Source: Paenibacillus elgii NBRC 100335
GTDB taxonomy: Bacteria > Bacillota > Bacilli > Paenibacillales > NBRC-103111
Assembly: GCF_004000865.1 (NCBI RefSeq)
Contig: NZ_BIMB01000005.1
Location: forward strand, 62,001 to 126,000
Reading direction: 5' to 3'
DNA: 64,000 nt
Shown here: positions 32,329 to 40,364 of the stretch, piece by piece
How positions within the stretch are numbered: the stretch's first letter is position 1
How the letters are laid out: each line of letters opens with the position of its first letter
The notes under the pieces: model-generated
What the model saw: only the letters and a program-made list of their open reading frames with translations
Database searches by the model: none
What the model was told of the DNA's origin: nothing
Program-made: the position numbers and the translations under genes

Positions 32329-32497
32329 GAGTGTTGAGAAAGAGGTATTTGGCTGAAATAGAGAACCATACGGAGGTGGGGTATGCACTGGAGGAGCGAT
32401 AGTGTTCGCCTTTGTCCGCGGGAAATATCCGCTGCGAAGCGGCTTCAAATCAAAATTTCCTGCGGACAAGAGCGACCGGAAGTGGATACCCCGCCCC
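32329..32497 (+). repeat. Dispersed MITE-like repeat, copy A (one end missing)
   Basis: Begins GAGTGTTGAGAAAG, the same terminal sequence as copy B at 47496-47703 in inverse orientation, and stays alignable to about CGGAAGTGGATACCCC. Shared blocks include CATACGGAGGTGGGGTAT, TTCGCCTTTGTC and GCGGGAAATATCCGCTG. The distal terminus with CTTTCTCAACA is missing, and the element abuts the stop codon of the membrane protein gene at 32503. Nested inverted repeats would make RNA fold into a long hairpin. It carries no protein gene. Confidence 0.75.
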
Positions 32498-32502
32498 CCC
32501 GG

Positions 32503-32949
32503 TCAATCCGGCTTCGGCCCGCTGCCGGACGGCTTGTCCGGGTTAGCCCGCCGTCTTTTCAAGAAAGCGGCGTGACCTCCCAGCAAGGCGGCGGGAATGA
32601 CGGCCAAGAAGCCGGTGAGATGATACCATAAAGGAACCTCGGCGTTGGCGAAGGAATAATAAAAGCCGATCGCGGCACCAACGACGCCGATAATCGAAGC
32701 ATGGAAGTAGGCGTCCCGCTTCGCTACCGAAGCCGATACATACCCGCCAAGCCCCGTGCAGAACAAGCCGACAAGCAGGTAAATCGCCAAAATCGGCGTA
32801 TCCGCGTACACCTTGGAAATGTCGCTTGGACCGATATGATTGGACGTGATGTAGATCGTGCCGATCAACAGCGAAGAGACGAACGAAGTGACCTGATCTA
32901 CCAATATGCCGGCTAGCACGCCGCCGAAATGTACGTTTTTCTTTTCCAT
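32503..32949 (-). CDS. Small polytopic membrane protein, unknown function
   Basis: A 148-residue protein with four hydrophobic segments: GVLAGILVDQVTSFVSSLLIGTIYI, ILAIYLLVGLFCTGLGGYVSA, ASIIGVVGAAIGFYYSF and LTGFLAVIPAALLGGHAAFL. The glycine-rich helices resemble TIGR04086-type or YrzE-like membrane proteins, with no catalytic residues. The tail is basic and proline-rich. A TAGTGATGTAGTG stretch upstream (32966-32981) partly matches the BlaI sites nearby, so it may belong to the same small regulon. The function is not known. Confidence 0.7.
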   Translation of the reverse strand: MEKKNVHFGGVLAGILVDQVTSFVSSLLIGTIYITSNHIGPSDISKVYADTPILAIYLLVGLFCTGLGGYVSASVAKRDAYFHASIIGVVGAAIGFYYSFANAEVPLWYHLTGFLAVIPAALLGGHAAFLKRRRANPDKPSGSGPKPD

Positions 32950-32965
32950 GATTTGGGTAAGTCTC

Positions 32966-32981
32966 CTATAGTGATGTAGTG
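32966..32981. promoter_or_regulatory. Possible weak BlaI-type half-sites
   Basis: CTATAGTGATGTAGTG contains GTAGTG, one arm of the CACTAC-N5-GTAGTG palindrome seen at 33699 and 35060, with a second TAGTG in tandem. The other arm does not match, so this is only suggestive. Confidence 0.25.
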
Positions 32982-33097
32982 CGATTTCTTTTTATGGCGC
33001 TGCTCTATGCCTCCTACGTTCCAACTATACCATACTCCAATCCGGATCGACAGCGCTCGATTCTGAACCCGCAGCCTTCACTTCACGGCTATACAAA

Positions 33098-33142
33098 AGA
33101 AGGCTGTCTCTCAAGTAGATCGCTCTACTTTTTGAGACAGCC
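33098..33142 (-). terminator. Terminator of the DoxX-family gene
   Basis: On the minus strand GGCTGTCTC, an internal AAGTAGAGCGATCTACTT hairpin and GAGACAGCC form a long stem followed by TTCTTTTG. It lies about 50 bases after the stop at 33190. Confidence 0.7.
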
Positions 33143-33189
33143 CCTCGTTCGGCCATATGCTGCACGATCGCAAAACGACTTCAAGCGCG

Positions 33190-33594
33190 CTAGGCGCTCG
33201 CCCCTTCTGCGCTCCGCTTGCGGAACAAGCTATCCACCGCAAGCACACGGTTCCCGCTAATCAGCAGATGCAGGGACATGGCGAACAGCGCAAGATCGAA
33301 TTCATACCCGCCGATAAATCCCTGCGACATCTTGACGGTCAAGATCGCGCCAAGCATAATGATCGAAAACAATGCGCCAAATACGCGCACGCCCAGACCG
33401 AGAATCATGCAAATGCCGCCGATCAGCTCGATTCCGCCGACTGCATAGGCCAGGAAGCCCGGCAAGCCGACGCTTTGGAAAAAGCCTGCGGCTTTGTCAA
33501 TCCCCGATTGAAACTTTTGGAGCCCGTGCAAAAGAAAAGTCACTCCCAATACAATACGTACAATCAAAGCTCCCAACTCAGAAAACATGGTCAT
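33190..33594 (-). CDS. DoxX-family membrane protein under BlaI-type control
   Basis: A 134-residue four-span protein of the DoxX/YfiD type: ALIVRIVLGVTFLLHGLQKFQSGIDKAAGFFQSVGLPGFLAYAVGGIELIGGICMILGLGVRVFG, matching the family consensus including the HGLQKF and GGIEL motifs. The start is taken at 33594, ten bases after GGAGG; an ATG at 33603 sits too close to the ribosome binding site. A perfect CACTAC-N5-GTAGTG palindrome about 110 bases upstream links it to the neighbouring BlaI gene. Its biochemical role is unsettled; relatives affect redox or oxidative-stress responses. Confidence 0.85.
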   Translation of the reverse strand: MTMFSELGALIVRIVLGVTFLLHGLQKFQSGIDKAAGFFQSVGLPGFLAYAVGGIELIGGICMILGLGVRVFGALFSIIMLGAILTVKMSQGFIGGYEFDLALFAMSLHLLISGNRVLAVDSLFRKRSAEGASA

Positions 33595-33698
33595 TTCATA
33601 CATTCCTCCTTGAATTAATTCCCAATTTCGGGCTGACTCGGAACCTCTCCCTTTCGTCCGCCTCGCTTCATCCGATCCGCATCACCTCCTCACCACCG

Positions 33699-33715
33699 CA
33701 CTACTTATTGTAGTG
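33699..33715. promoter_or_regulatory. Perfect BlaI/MecI-type palindrome before the DoxX gene
   Basis: CACTACTTATTGTAGTG has perfect six-base arms around five bases, and TACAAT within it could serve as a -10 on the minus strand. A one-mismatch copy covers the blaI promoter at 35060-35076. BlaI/MecI/CopY operators have this TACA/TGTA-type dyad. Confidence 0.75.
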
Positions 33716-33781
33716 TACGACCGCAAAAAAATGCGCCGGACGGAAAAATAATCCGCCGCGCAGCGGTTCTTTCCTACTCGA

Positions 33782-34630
33782 TTAGAGGGTGGCGAAGAAA
33801 AACATCGCACCAAGCAAAAGCACCGCATGGAACGAAATCATGGTCAGCTTCAGCGGCAATTTGAACGGAATCTCGAATTGCGGGTCCAAAATAAGCTGAA
33901 TACGGCAATTGATCGAATTGTCTGCGAACGAGACGTAGGAAAATACCATCTTTTCCGATTTTCTATGCTTCAGAAGCTTCAGCAAGGCGCTGCCGATCTC
34001 TACGGACGAGCCCAGTTGTTCGATGGCATAGTTGTCCGCGAGCACCTCGCGAACGGTCCGGTATTTCTGGTGCACCCACCGGAGCAGCGGGACGTATCCC
34101 ATGACCGACGAGCAGAGGGACAGCACGAACGTTTTCAGCGGATCGCCATGCTTCCGATGATACATTTCATGATGGATGACCGCCTCCAGCTCCCTCGCAT
34201 CCAGCAGCCGGATCAAGCCCGTCGATAACACGACTTTCGGGTTCAACAGGTTCATCGTAAACGCGCGCGGCTCATCGCACGCGACGACCAGTATCGGCTC
34301 ACTGCCGCTGCCGTACTGCCGGTTCAATTCCGCCGTCATCCGTTCATCCCGCTTGCTTTGCAAGCGCCGAAACGCGCGCCACGACGCCCATTGCTGCTGG
34401 ATGACGAGTCCCGCGGTCAGCAGCAACGTGTAGAACACGACGATGTCGAAGGCGTACACCACCCCGTCCAGGCCGTAGATGCTCGCCGTAGTGGCGCAAA
34501 ATTGGATCAGGTTATGCTTGAGTTCCAAGCCGAACAGCAAATGCAGCGCATACGCGATAATCTGGGACATGATCAGGGCCGACAACCCAAGGCCCGTAAG
34601 GAACAGGGTCCTGGAACGTTTTTCCCACAT
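33782..34630 (-). CDS. M56-family (BlaR1/MecR1-like) membrane metalloprotease, sensor domain absent
   Basis: A 282-residue integral membrane protease. It has three N-terminal hydrophobic segments, AFTMNLLNPKVVLSTGL and the zinc motif HHEMYH (His154, Glu155, His158), then VREVLADNYAIEQLG with the third-ligand acidic residue, and a final membrane span. It lacks the extracellular penicillin-binding domain of BlaR1, so it senses something else, probably in the membrane, and inactivates the BlaI-type repressor encoded just upstream (three bases apart). The signal is unknown. Confidence 0.88.
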   Translation of the reverse strand: MWEKRSRTLFLTGLGLSALIMSQIIAYALHLLFGLELKHNLIQFCATTASIYGLDGVVYAFDIVVFYTLLLTAGLVIQQQWASWRAFRRLQSKRDERMTAELNRQYGSGSEPILVVACDEPRAFTMNLLNPKVVLSTGLIRLLDARELEAVIHHEMYHRKHGDPLKTFVLSLCSSVMGYVPLLRWVHQKYRTVREVLADNYAIEQLGSSVEIGSALLKLLKHRKSEKMVFSYVSFADNSINCRIQLILDPQFEIPFKLPLKLTMISFHAVLLLGAMFFFATL

Positions 34631-34633
34631 AGG

Positions 34634-35047
34634 CTATCTTTCCTTTTTCAGAGCTTGAATTTTTTGCTCCAGCTGCTCAATAAGCGCCGGGTCCGCTTCT
34701 TCCAAGGCGTCCAGCATATGGTTCACGACAAGCGGTCCGAATTCTTCAAGCAAATCGTTCGTCAGCTCTTTGGATTGGGTTTCGAGAAACTGCTCCAGCG
34801 ACTGGGTGGGCTGGAATAAGGAAACGCGCCCTTGCGCTCTTTTGCGCAGCACGCCCTTGTCTACCAGCCGGTTCATGACCGTCATCACCGTATTGAAATT
34901 GATTGCCTGCTCCTTGGCCAGCCTCGCCTGCACGTCTTTGATCGCCATCTCCGGACCGTTCCACAGGATATGCATGATTTTTGCTTCCAGAGGTCCGAAA
35001 AAGCGGTTTAATCCGCTTTCGTTCGTTTTGAATGAATGTATTTTCAT
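34634..35047 (-). CDS. BlaI/MecI/CopY-family repressor
   Basis: A 137-residue dimeric winged-helix repressor. LEAKIMHILWNGPEMAIKDVQARLAKEQAINFNTVMTVMNRLVDKGVLRKRAQGR is a classic Penicillinase_R domain, and the C-terminal helices hold the dimer and the protease cleavage region. Its own promoter carries the matching palindrome over the -10. It forms an operon with the M56 protease. Presumed targets are itself and the DoxX gene, and perhaps the small membrane protein at 32503. Confidence 0.92.
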   Translation of the reverse strand: MKIHSFKTNESGLNRFFGPLEAKIMHILWNGPEMAIKDVQARLAKEQAINFNTVMTVMNRLVDKGVLRKRAQGRVSLFQPTQSLEQFLETQSKELTNDLLEEFGPLVVNHMLDALEEADPALIEQLEQKIQALKKER

Positions 35048-35059
35048 GAAAGCACCTCA

Positions 35060-35096
35060 CACTACCTATTGTAATGTTCACAAAAGGCATCGTCAA
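35060..35096 (-). promoter_or_regulatory. blaI promoter with overlapping BlaI-type operator
   Basis: On the minus strand TTGACG (35096-35091), a 17-base spacer and TACAAT (35073-35068). The palindrome CACTAC-CTATT-GTAATG (35060-35076, one mismatch) covers the -10, as expected for autorepression. Confidence 0.75.
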
Positions 35097-35114
35097 GTTT
35101 ACAGTTCATTCCAG

Positions 35115-35158
35115 CAAAAAAGCACGGCAGCGGGCTCATACGCCCTACGCCGTGCCTT
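35115..35158 (-). terminator. Terminator of the PTS operon
   Basis: On the minus strand AGGCACGGC and GCCGTGCT pair around a 20-base loop with a further GGGC/GCCC stem, followed by TTTTTT. It lies just after the ptsI stop. Confidence 0.85.
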
Positions 35159-35163
35159 AGCTT

Positions 35164-36900
35164 CTATAAATACTCGCGCAGCCAAGGAAGCTGCGATTCG
35201 ACCTCGCTGCGGATCTCATCCGGCTCGTCAAGCTCAAGCACCGCTTCCGCCAGCCTGCCCATCTCGCTCCGGTCCAGCTTCGCAATCAGCGCCCGCGTGC
35301 GCGCCACGTGGACGCCGCTCATGCTGAACTCGTGCAGGCCCATGCCGAGCAGAATCGGTACCGCGTGCGGCTGCCCCGCCATTTCCCCACACATGCCGAC
35401 CCATTTGCCTTCTCGCTCCGCCGCACGGATGACCTGATCGATCAAACGCAGCACCGCAGGCTGAAGCGGGTCGTTCAAGTGCGCCAGCTTCGGATTCATC
35501 CGGTCGGCCGCCATCGTATACTGCACGAGATCGTTCGTCCCGATGCTGAAGAAATCGACTTCCTTGGCCAACCGGTCCGCCATCAGCGCCGCTCCCGGCA
35601 CTTCGATCATGATGCCCGTCTCCAGATCGTCCCGGAACGCCTGGCCTTCGGCCCGCAGCTCCGCTTTGGCTTCCTCCAGGACAGCCTTGGCCCGTCTCCA
35701 TTCACGGAGCGAAGCGATCATCGGGAACATGATCTTGACGTTGGTCTCCGCGCTGGCCCGCAAAATGGCGCGAAGCTGCGTCTTGAACAGCTCCGGCCGG
35801 TCCAGGCAAATGCGGATCGCCCGGTAGCCGAGGAACGGGTTCTCTTCCTTCGGCAGCCCCAGCAGCGGCAGCTCCTTGTCCCCGCCGATATCCATCGTGC
35901 GGATGACGATCGGCGCCTCCGGTCCGAAGGCGCGGGCCGCCGCCGCATACGCTTCGTACTGCTCGTCCTCCGTCGGCAGCGAGTCGCGGCCCATGTATAG
36001 AAACTCCGTGCGGAACAGCCCTACGCCTTCGGCCCCGCCGCGTGCGGCTGCTTCCGCATCGGCCGGCGAGCCGATGTTGGCGACGAGCTCGACGCTCGCG
36101 CCGTCCAGCGTCACGGACGGGCAGTCTACAAACGCGCGGTACCGCTCGGCCAACGCCTGCTGCTCGCTTGCTTTTTTGCGGTAGGCGGCAAGCTGCTCCT
36201 CTGCCGGAGCGACGAGCACGACGCCTTCGCGGCCGTCGACGATGAGCCGCTGGCCGTCCTGCACCTGGAACAGGCTCTCGCCCAAACCGACGATCGCCGG
36301 AATGCCGAGCGAGCGGGCCAATATGGCGGAATGCGACGTTTTGCCGCCGGAAGCGGTGACGAAGCCCGCCGTCGATTTCGGATCAAGCTGGGCCGTCTGT
36401 GAAGGCGTCAGCTCATCCGCGATCAGAATGAAGGGCCCGTTCGTCAAACGCGCGTCCACAGGCTCATCGGCATGAAGCAGCTTGCGGATTACACGGCGTG
36501 TCACGTCGCGGATATCCGCAGCTCTCTCCCGCAAATATTCGTCGTCCAGGCTTTCCAGCAGCGCGACGGTCTCCTGCATCGCTTCGTCCAGCGCCGCTTC
36601 CGCGCAGATTCGCTCCTCGCGGATGATCGTCTGAGCCTTGCCGATCAGCTCTTCATCCTGAAGGAACAGCCGGTGGCCTTCGAAAATTTCCGCTTCCTGC
36701 TCCCGGCCCCGGTCCGTCAAGTCCCGGCCGATCTCCTGCAGCTCCTCGTCCGCCCGGCGGATCGCCTCAGCCAGCCGCTCCAGCTCGGCATCCGTCTCTT
36801 CCGGCCGGATCGGAAGCCGTTCCGGTCGCCGCTCCTCCCGCATCACCTTCGCGACGCCGATCCCAATCCCCGACGCCGCGGCAACTCCCTGCAGCCGCAC
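35164..36900 (-). CDS. ptsI: Phosphoenolpyruvate-protein phosphotransferase (PTS enzyme I)
   Basis: A 578-residue cytoplasmic enzyme taking phosphate from phosphoenolpyruvate and passing it to HPr. The phosphohistidine motif GGKTSHSAILARSLGIPA places His190 as the active residue. GLFRTEFLYMGRD, PIVIRTMDIGGDKELP and FFSIGTNDLVQYTMAADR form the PEP-binding barrel, and the GMCGEMAG segment carries the barrel cysteine. Full family length. It begins at a GTG behind GGAGGGG, two bases after the ptsH stop, as the last gene of the operon. Confidence 0.97.
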   Translation of the reverse strand: MRLQGVAAASGIGIGVAKVMREERRPERLPIRPEETDAELERLAEAIRRADEELQEIGRDLTDRGREQEAEIFEGHRLFLQDEELIGKAQTIIREERICAEAALDEAMQETVALLESLDDEYLRERAADIRDVTRRVIRKLLHADEPVDARLTNGPFILIADELTPSQTAQLDPKSTAGFVTASGGKTSHSAILARSLGIPAIVGLGESLFQVQDGQRLIVDGREGVVLVAPAEEQLAAYRKKASEQQALAERYRAFVDCPSVTLDGASVELVANIGSPADAEAAARGGAEGVGLFRTEFLYMGRDSLPTEDEQYEAYAAAARAFGPEAPIVIRTMDIGGDKELPLLGLPKEENPFLGYRAIRICLDRPELFKTQLRAILRASAETNVKIMFPMIASLREWRRAKAVLEEAKAELRAEGQAFRDDLETGIMIEVPGAALMADRLAKEVDFFSIGTNDLVQYTMAADRMNPKLAHLNDPLQPAVLRLIDQVIRAAEREGKWVGMCGEMAGQPHAVPILLGMGLHEFSMSGVHVARTRALIAKLDRSEMGRLAEAVLELDEPDEIRSEVESQLPWLREYL

Positions 36901-36902
36901 GG

Positions 36903-37184
36903 TTACCCCTCCTTCCGGGCCGGCGCTTCGGAATATTCGGCCAGAATGCGGCCGATCTCCTCCTGCGCCGCCTCTTCCTGCTCCCCCTCGGTAATGAGCG
37001 TAACGGTATCTCCGTGCTTGGCGCCGATGGTGAGCACGTTTACCAGGCTTTTCGCGCTGACTCGCTTACCCGATTTTTCCAAAAAGATGTTGCATTCCTT
37101 GTAGCGTCCGGCCGCCTCCACAATTTTTTTGGCGGGACGAACGTGAAGCCCCAACAGGTTTTGAACAATATAGTCGTTTTGCAT
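36903..37184 (-). CDS. ptsH: HPr phosphocarrier protein
   Basis: A 93-residue protein relaying phosphate from enzyme I to EIIA. LGLHVRPAKKIVEAA holds the active His14 with Arg16-Pro17 (most HPr have HARPA; here Val replaces Ala). VSAKSLVNVLTIGAKHGDTV holds Ser46, the residue phosphorylated by HPr kinase for catabolite control. The frame is slightly longer than the usual 88 residues at the C-terminus. It is between the EIIBC gene and ptsI. Confidence 0.95.
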   Translation of the reverse strand: MQNDYIVQNLLGLHVRPAKKIVEAAGRYKECNIFLEKSGKRVSAKSLVNVLTIGAKHGDTVTLITEGEQEEAAQEEIGRILAEYSEAPARKEG

Positions 37185-37252
37185 CGCTCTGCACTCCTTG
37201 TTCCGTATAGTTTATATTTCTCTATCTGAATGGTTGCCTGCAGCAGGCAAAT

Positions 37253-38719
37253 TTACATGATCTTCTTAATCTCGTCTTTCAGCTGCTCGGATTGCGGTCC
37301 GAAAATAACCTGCACCGCGCCTTGACCGAGCCGCATGACGCCGGAGGCGCCCAAACCCTTCAACGCTTTATCGTCAACCGCCGCTTCGTCCTTCACGACC
37401 AGCCGCAGCCGGGTAATGCAAGCGTCCAGTCCTACGATATTGTCGGCGCCGCCGATGGAAGCCAACACTTGGCCCGCCTTTTGAGCAGCCGGCGTTTTGC
37501 CCGCAGGCGCAGCTCCCGTTTCTACAACGGCAGCCTCGACGATGTCGTCGTCCTCCCGGCCCGGCGTCTTCAGATTCAGCTTCACGATCAGGATGCGGAA
37601 CATGAAGTAATAGACGACCGCAAACGCAAGACCGATCGGGATAATCAAGAGCGGCTTCGTTGCCAGCGGATAGTTAAGCACATAGTCGATGAAGCCCGCA
37701 GAGAACCCGAAGCCGTGCTTCACGCCAAGCACATACGTGACATAACCGGCTACCCCGGCCAGTACGGCGTGTACGGCATACAAAGCAGGAGCGAGGAACA
37801 TGAAGGCAAATTCCAACGGCTCCGTAATTCCGGTCAGGAACGAGGCGAATGCTGTTCCGAACAGCATGGACGCGACGATTTTGCGCTTTTCCGGCTTCGC
37901 CGTATGCACCATCGCGAGTGCAGCGGCCGGGAGCGCGAACATCATCATTGGGAAGAATCCGGTCATGAACATCCCGGCCGACTTGTCGCCTTTGAAGAAG
38001 CGGTACAAGTCCCCGTGAATCACTTGGCCGGTCGCATCCGTAAAGTCGCCGATCTGGAACCAGGCGATCGAGTTCAGCACGTGATGCAGGCCGAACGGCA
38101 GCAGCAGCCGGTTGCCGATCATAAACCCTGCGGCTCCGAAGCCGCCCAAGCCAACGATGAAGCGTCCGAGTTCGTCCAGCGCATGCTGAATCGGACCCCA
38201 GATAATCCCGAATACGATCCCGATCAGCACCATCGCAAGCGAGGTAATAATCGGCACAAACCGCTTGCCGCTGAAAAAGCCTAGCCAATCAGGCAGCTTG
38301 ATATTATGGTATTTTTTATAAAAGTAGGATGCCAGCGCCCCGGCGAGAATGCCGCCGAGCACGCCCATGTTCAGCTTCACGTCTTTATCGACAAGAGCCG
38401 GGAAAGCCGCGGGAATTTTAGATAATACGTTGGTCAATACCAAGTAAGCGATTACAGCAGCCAACGACGCGACCGCATCTCCGATGAAAGCAATCGCAAT
38501 GCCGACCGCGAAAATCAGCGGCAGGTTATCGAATATTGCGGAGCCGCCGGCGTTCAGGAACGGCGCGATATACTGGTTCAGAAACCCGCCGACGCTATCC
38601 CCCATATGAAAGTCTTTCACGTAATCAATATTCCCGAACCGCATCAGGATGGCGGCCGCCGGAAGGACGGCGACGGGAAGCATCAGGGCTTTTCCGACTT
38701 TCTGCAAAGAAGCGAGCAT
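37253..38719 (-). CDS. PTS EIIBC component, N-acetylglucosamine/glucose type (NagP-like)
   Basis: A 488-residue membrane transporter. The EIIC domain starts LQKVGKALMLPVAVLPAAAILMRFG and includes GFMIGNRLLLPFGLHHVLNSIAWF and FLTGITEPLEFAFMFLAP, the sugar-binding signature GITEP. The EIIB domain ends the protein with GLDACITRLRL, where Cys is phosphorylated. The pattern is closest to N-acetylglucosamine transporters (NagP), although glucose or maltose members are related. The ATG at 38719 is preferred over a GTG six bases upstream. EIIA is a separate gene just upstream. Confidence 0.92.
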   Translation of the reverse strand: MLASLQKVGKALMLPVAVLPAAAILMRFGNIDYVKDFHMGDSVGGFLNQYIAPFLNAGGSAIFDNLPLIFAVGIAIAFIGDAVASLAAVIAYLVLTNVLSKIPAAFPALVDKDVKLNMGVLGGILAGALASYFYKKYHNIKLPDWLGFFSGKRFVPIITSLAMVLIGIVFGIIWGPIQHALDELGRFIVGLGGFGAAGFMIGNRLLLPFGLHHVLNSIAWFQIGDFTDATGQVIHGDLYRFFKGDKSAGMFMTGFFPMMMFALPAAALAMVHTAKPEKRKIVASMLFGTAFASFLTGITEPLEFAFMFLAPALYAVHAVLAGVAGYVTYVLGVKHGFGFSAGFIDYVLNYPLATKPLLIIPIGLAFAVVYYFMFRILIVKLNLKTPGREDDDIVEAAVVETGAAPAGKTPAAQKAGQVLASIGGADNIVGLDACITRLRLVVKDEAAVDDKALKGLGASGVMRLGQGAVQVIFGPQSEQLKDEIKKIM

Positions 38720-38748
38720 AATCACTCAACCCTTTCGAAAAGTATATG

Positions 38749-39249
38749 TTATTTTTTTAAAACCGCGCTCAGCAGTCCGGCGTCTCCCGCACGGACCGGC
38801 CCCAATCGGTATTCCACGGCCGATACGCTTTCTTCGCCGTTGGCGATGATAACCGGAGTAATCAGCGGATAGCCCGCTTCCTTAATACGCTCGATATCGA
38901 ATTCGATCAGCGTCTGGCCGGCCGTCACCTTGTCGCCCGTAGATACGTGGGACGTAAACCCTTCGCCGCGCATTGCCACCGTGTTGATCCCGATATGAAC
39001 CAAGAGCTGGACGCCCGACTCGTGCTCCAGAATGAGCGCGTGATTCGTATCGATCCGGTGCGCGACCGTGCCGTCGAACGGAGCGACCAGCTTGCCTTCC
39101 GTCGGCTCGATGGCCACCCCTTCGCCCATATGCTTGCCTGCGAATGCTTCGTCGGGAACCTGTTCGAGCTCTACGGCCTTGCCCGTTATCGGAGATGCGA
39201 TTTCCAGCCGATTCGTCTTCGTCTTGTTCGTTAGCCATTTTGAGAACAT
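38749..39249 (-). CDS. PTS EIIA component, glucose family
   Basis: A 166-residue protein of the Crr fold. It shows IASPITGKAVELEQVPDEAFAGKHMGEGVAI, VAPFDGTV and VQLLVHIGINTVAMRGEGF, where His in LVHIGI is the phosphorylated residue. It hands phosphate from HPr to the EIIB domain encoded next. It stands free, not fused to EIIBC, and lies 15 bases after the antiterminator gene. Confidence 0.95.
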   Translation of the reverse strand: MFSKWLTNKTKTNRLEIASPITGKAVELEQVPDEAFAGKHMGEGVAIEPTEGKLVAPFDGTVAHRIDTNHALILEHESGVQLLVHIGINTVAMRGEGFTSHVSTGDKVTAGQTLIEFDIERIKEAGYPLITPVIIANGEESVSAVEYRLGPVRAGDAGLLSAVLKK

Positions 39250-39264
39250 CTGTTGATTCCTCCC

Positions 39265-40137
39265 TTAATGTATTGACCGCTCTCCCGGATATGTTTGAAA
39301 CAGCCGGTACAAATGCATGACCATATAGCCGATCTCATCTTCGGGAACGTCCGTCTCCAGCCGCTGCCCGATGAGAGAGCCAAGCTCGGCGGCCAACCGG
39401 TATTCCTCGGGGTATTGGGTTTTGAATTCGTTCATAAACGGGTTGCGAACGACTTTGCCATGGGCAATCCGTTCGATCGCATGCCGCAAATGCGTGATGA
39501 GCCGGACATAATCCATGCTGTCGCGTGGAATGGGGGCACCCAGCTCGCTTTCAACCACTGCGACCGCTTCGTTTACCAGGTTGGAGAACTTCACCAGTTC
39601 TCCGACCGGAACGCTGGACACCGCCGAATGGACGTGAAAGGTCAAAAATCCGATTTCGTCCTCCGGAACTTCGATGCCGAACGCCTCGCTGATCATTGCC
39701 GCCGCGCTTCGCGCGATTTCGTACTCCTTGGGAAACCACAGCAGCGTTTCCTGCAGAAACGGATTGACGATATCCATCCCGTTCTTGAGCCGGTATACCG
39801 CGAACTGAATATGACTTGGAAGCGCAAAGTATACCTTGTTGTTCAGCGGCTCGGAAAATTGCCCGTTAATGCTATCGATGATCCGCTCGGAGATTCGGAT
39901 CACCTCGGGGTCGATTCCTTCCAGCAGCGTGTGATACTCGCTCATCTGATCGCGATTGTCCAGCCGAAATCGTTTTTCAATGCGGGGGTCTTGAGCCTCG
40001 ATCGTCCCGCTTCCTTTGGAGGAAAACCCGATGCCCTTGCCCAGCAGCACGTACTCCTTCCCGGAATCCGAATCCAACACCATAAGCACATTATTGCTGA
40101 TGACTCGCTCGATTCGAAGCAGACGATTCGCTTGCAT
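39265..40137 (-). CDS. BglG/LicT/GlcT-family transcriptional antiterminator
   Basis: A 290-residue RNA-binding regulator. The N-terminal 55 residues (LLRIERVISNNVLMVLDSDSGKEYVLLGKGIGFSSKGSG) are the co-antiterminator domain. Two PTS-regulation domains follow, with histidines in LPSHIQFAVYRL and FLTFHVHSAV (PRD1) and in LITHLRHAIERI and YMVMHLYRLF (PRD2), targets of PTS phosphorylation. It is the first gene of the PTS operon and is preceded by an RNA antiterminator/terminator leader, so it likely controls its own operon. GlcT-like function is inferred from the EII type. Confidence 0.93.
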   Translation of the reverse strand: MQANRLLRIERVISNNVLMVLDSDSGKEYVLLGKGIGFSSKGSGTIEAQDPRIEKRFRLDNRDQMSEYHTLLEGIDPEVIRISERIIDSINGQFSEPLNNKVYFALPSHIQFAVYRLKNGMDIVNPFLQETLLWFPKEYEIARSAAAMISEAFGIEVPEDEIGFLTFHVHSAVSSVPVGELVKFSNLVNEAVAVVESELGAPIPRDSMDYVRLITHLRHAIERIAHGKVVRNPFMNEFKTQYPEEYRLAAELGSLIGQRLETDVPEDEIGYMVMHLYRLFQTYPGERSIH

Positions 40138-40181
40138 AGCCTAACCCACCACCTTTCCTTACGTTCCGAGCTGACGGCAAA

Positions 40182-40251
40182 CAAAAAAGAGCCAAAAAAA
40201 GACTTTTGTTCTTAGTCTTTTCCTGGCTCATGCCCTTTTATCGGTAACACG
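40182..40251 (-). promoter_or_regulatory. Ribonucleic antiterminator (RAT) overlapping an intrinsic terminator
   Basis: On the minus strand GTGTTACCGA, ending near GAGCCAGGAAAAGACTAAG, resembles the LicT/SacY/GlcT antiterminator element (TGTTAC...GCCAGG-AAA-A-C). Its 3' part is also the 5' arm of a terminator: GAGCCA-GG-AAAAGACT pairs with AGTCTTTTTTTGGCTC, followed by TTTTTTG (40188-40182). Binding of the antiterminator would block the terminator. The PTS operon begins 45 bases further down. Confidence 0.75.
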
Positions 40252-40364
40252 CCAATTTGTATTCGGTTACAGTCCCATCATACCTATTTGTAAATGTTTC
40301 GTCAATAGGATTTGCGTGGAATTTAAGTGGCGAATTATTGAACAAATTACCAACGGCTTTCCTT

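Noticed and set aside
32383-32631. 82-codon frame with WRSDSVRLCPREISAAKRL
   Set aside because: It is generated by the dispersed repeat; a near-identical peptide appears in the other copy at 47585-47842, in step with the DNA repeat and not with any gene.
33190-33603. ATG at 33603 as the start of the DoxX gene
   Set aside because: Only about one base separates it from GGAGG; the ATG at 33594 has normal spacing.
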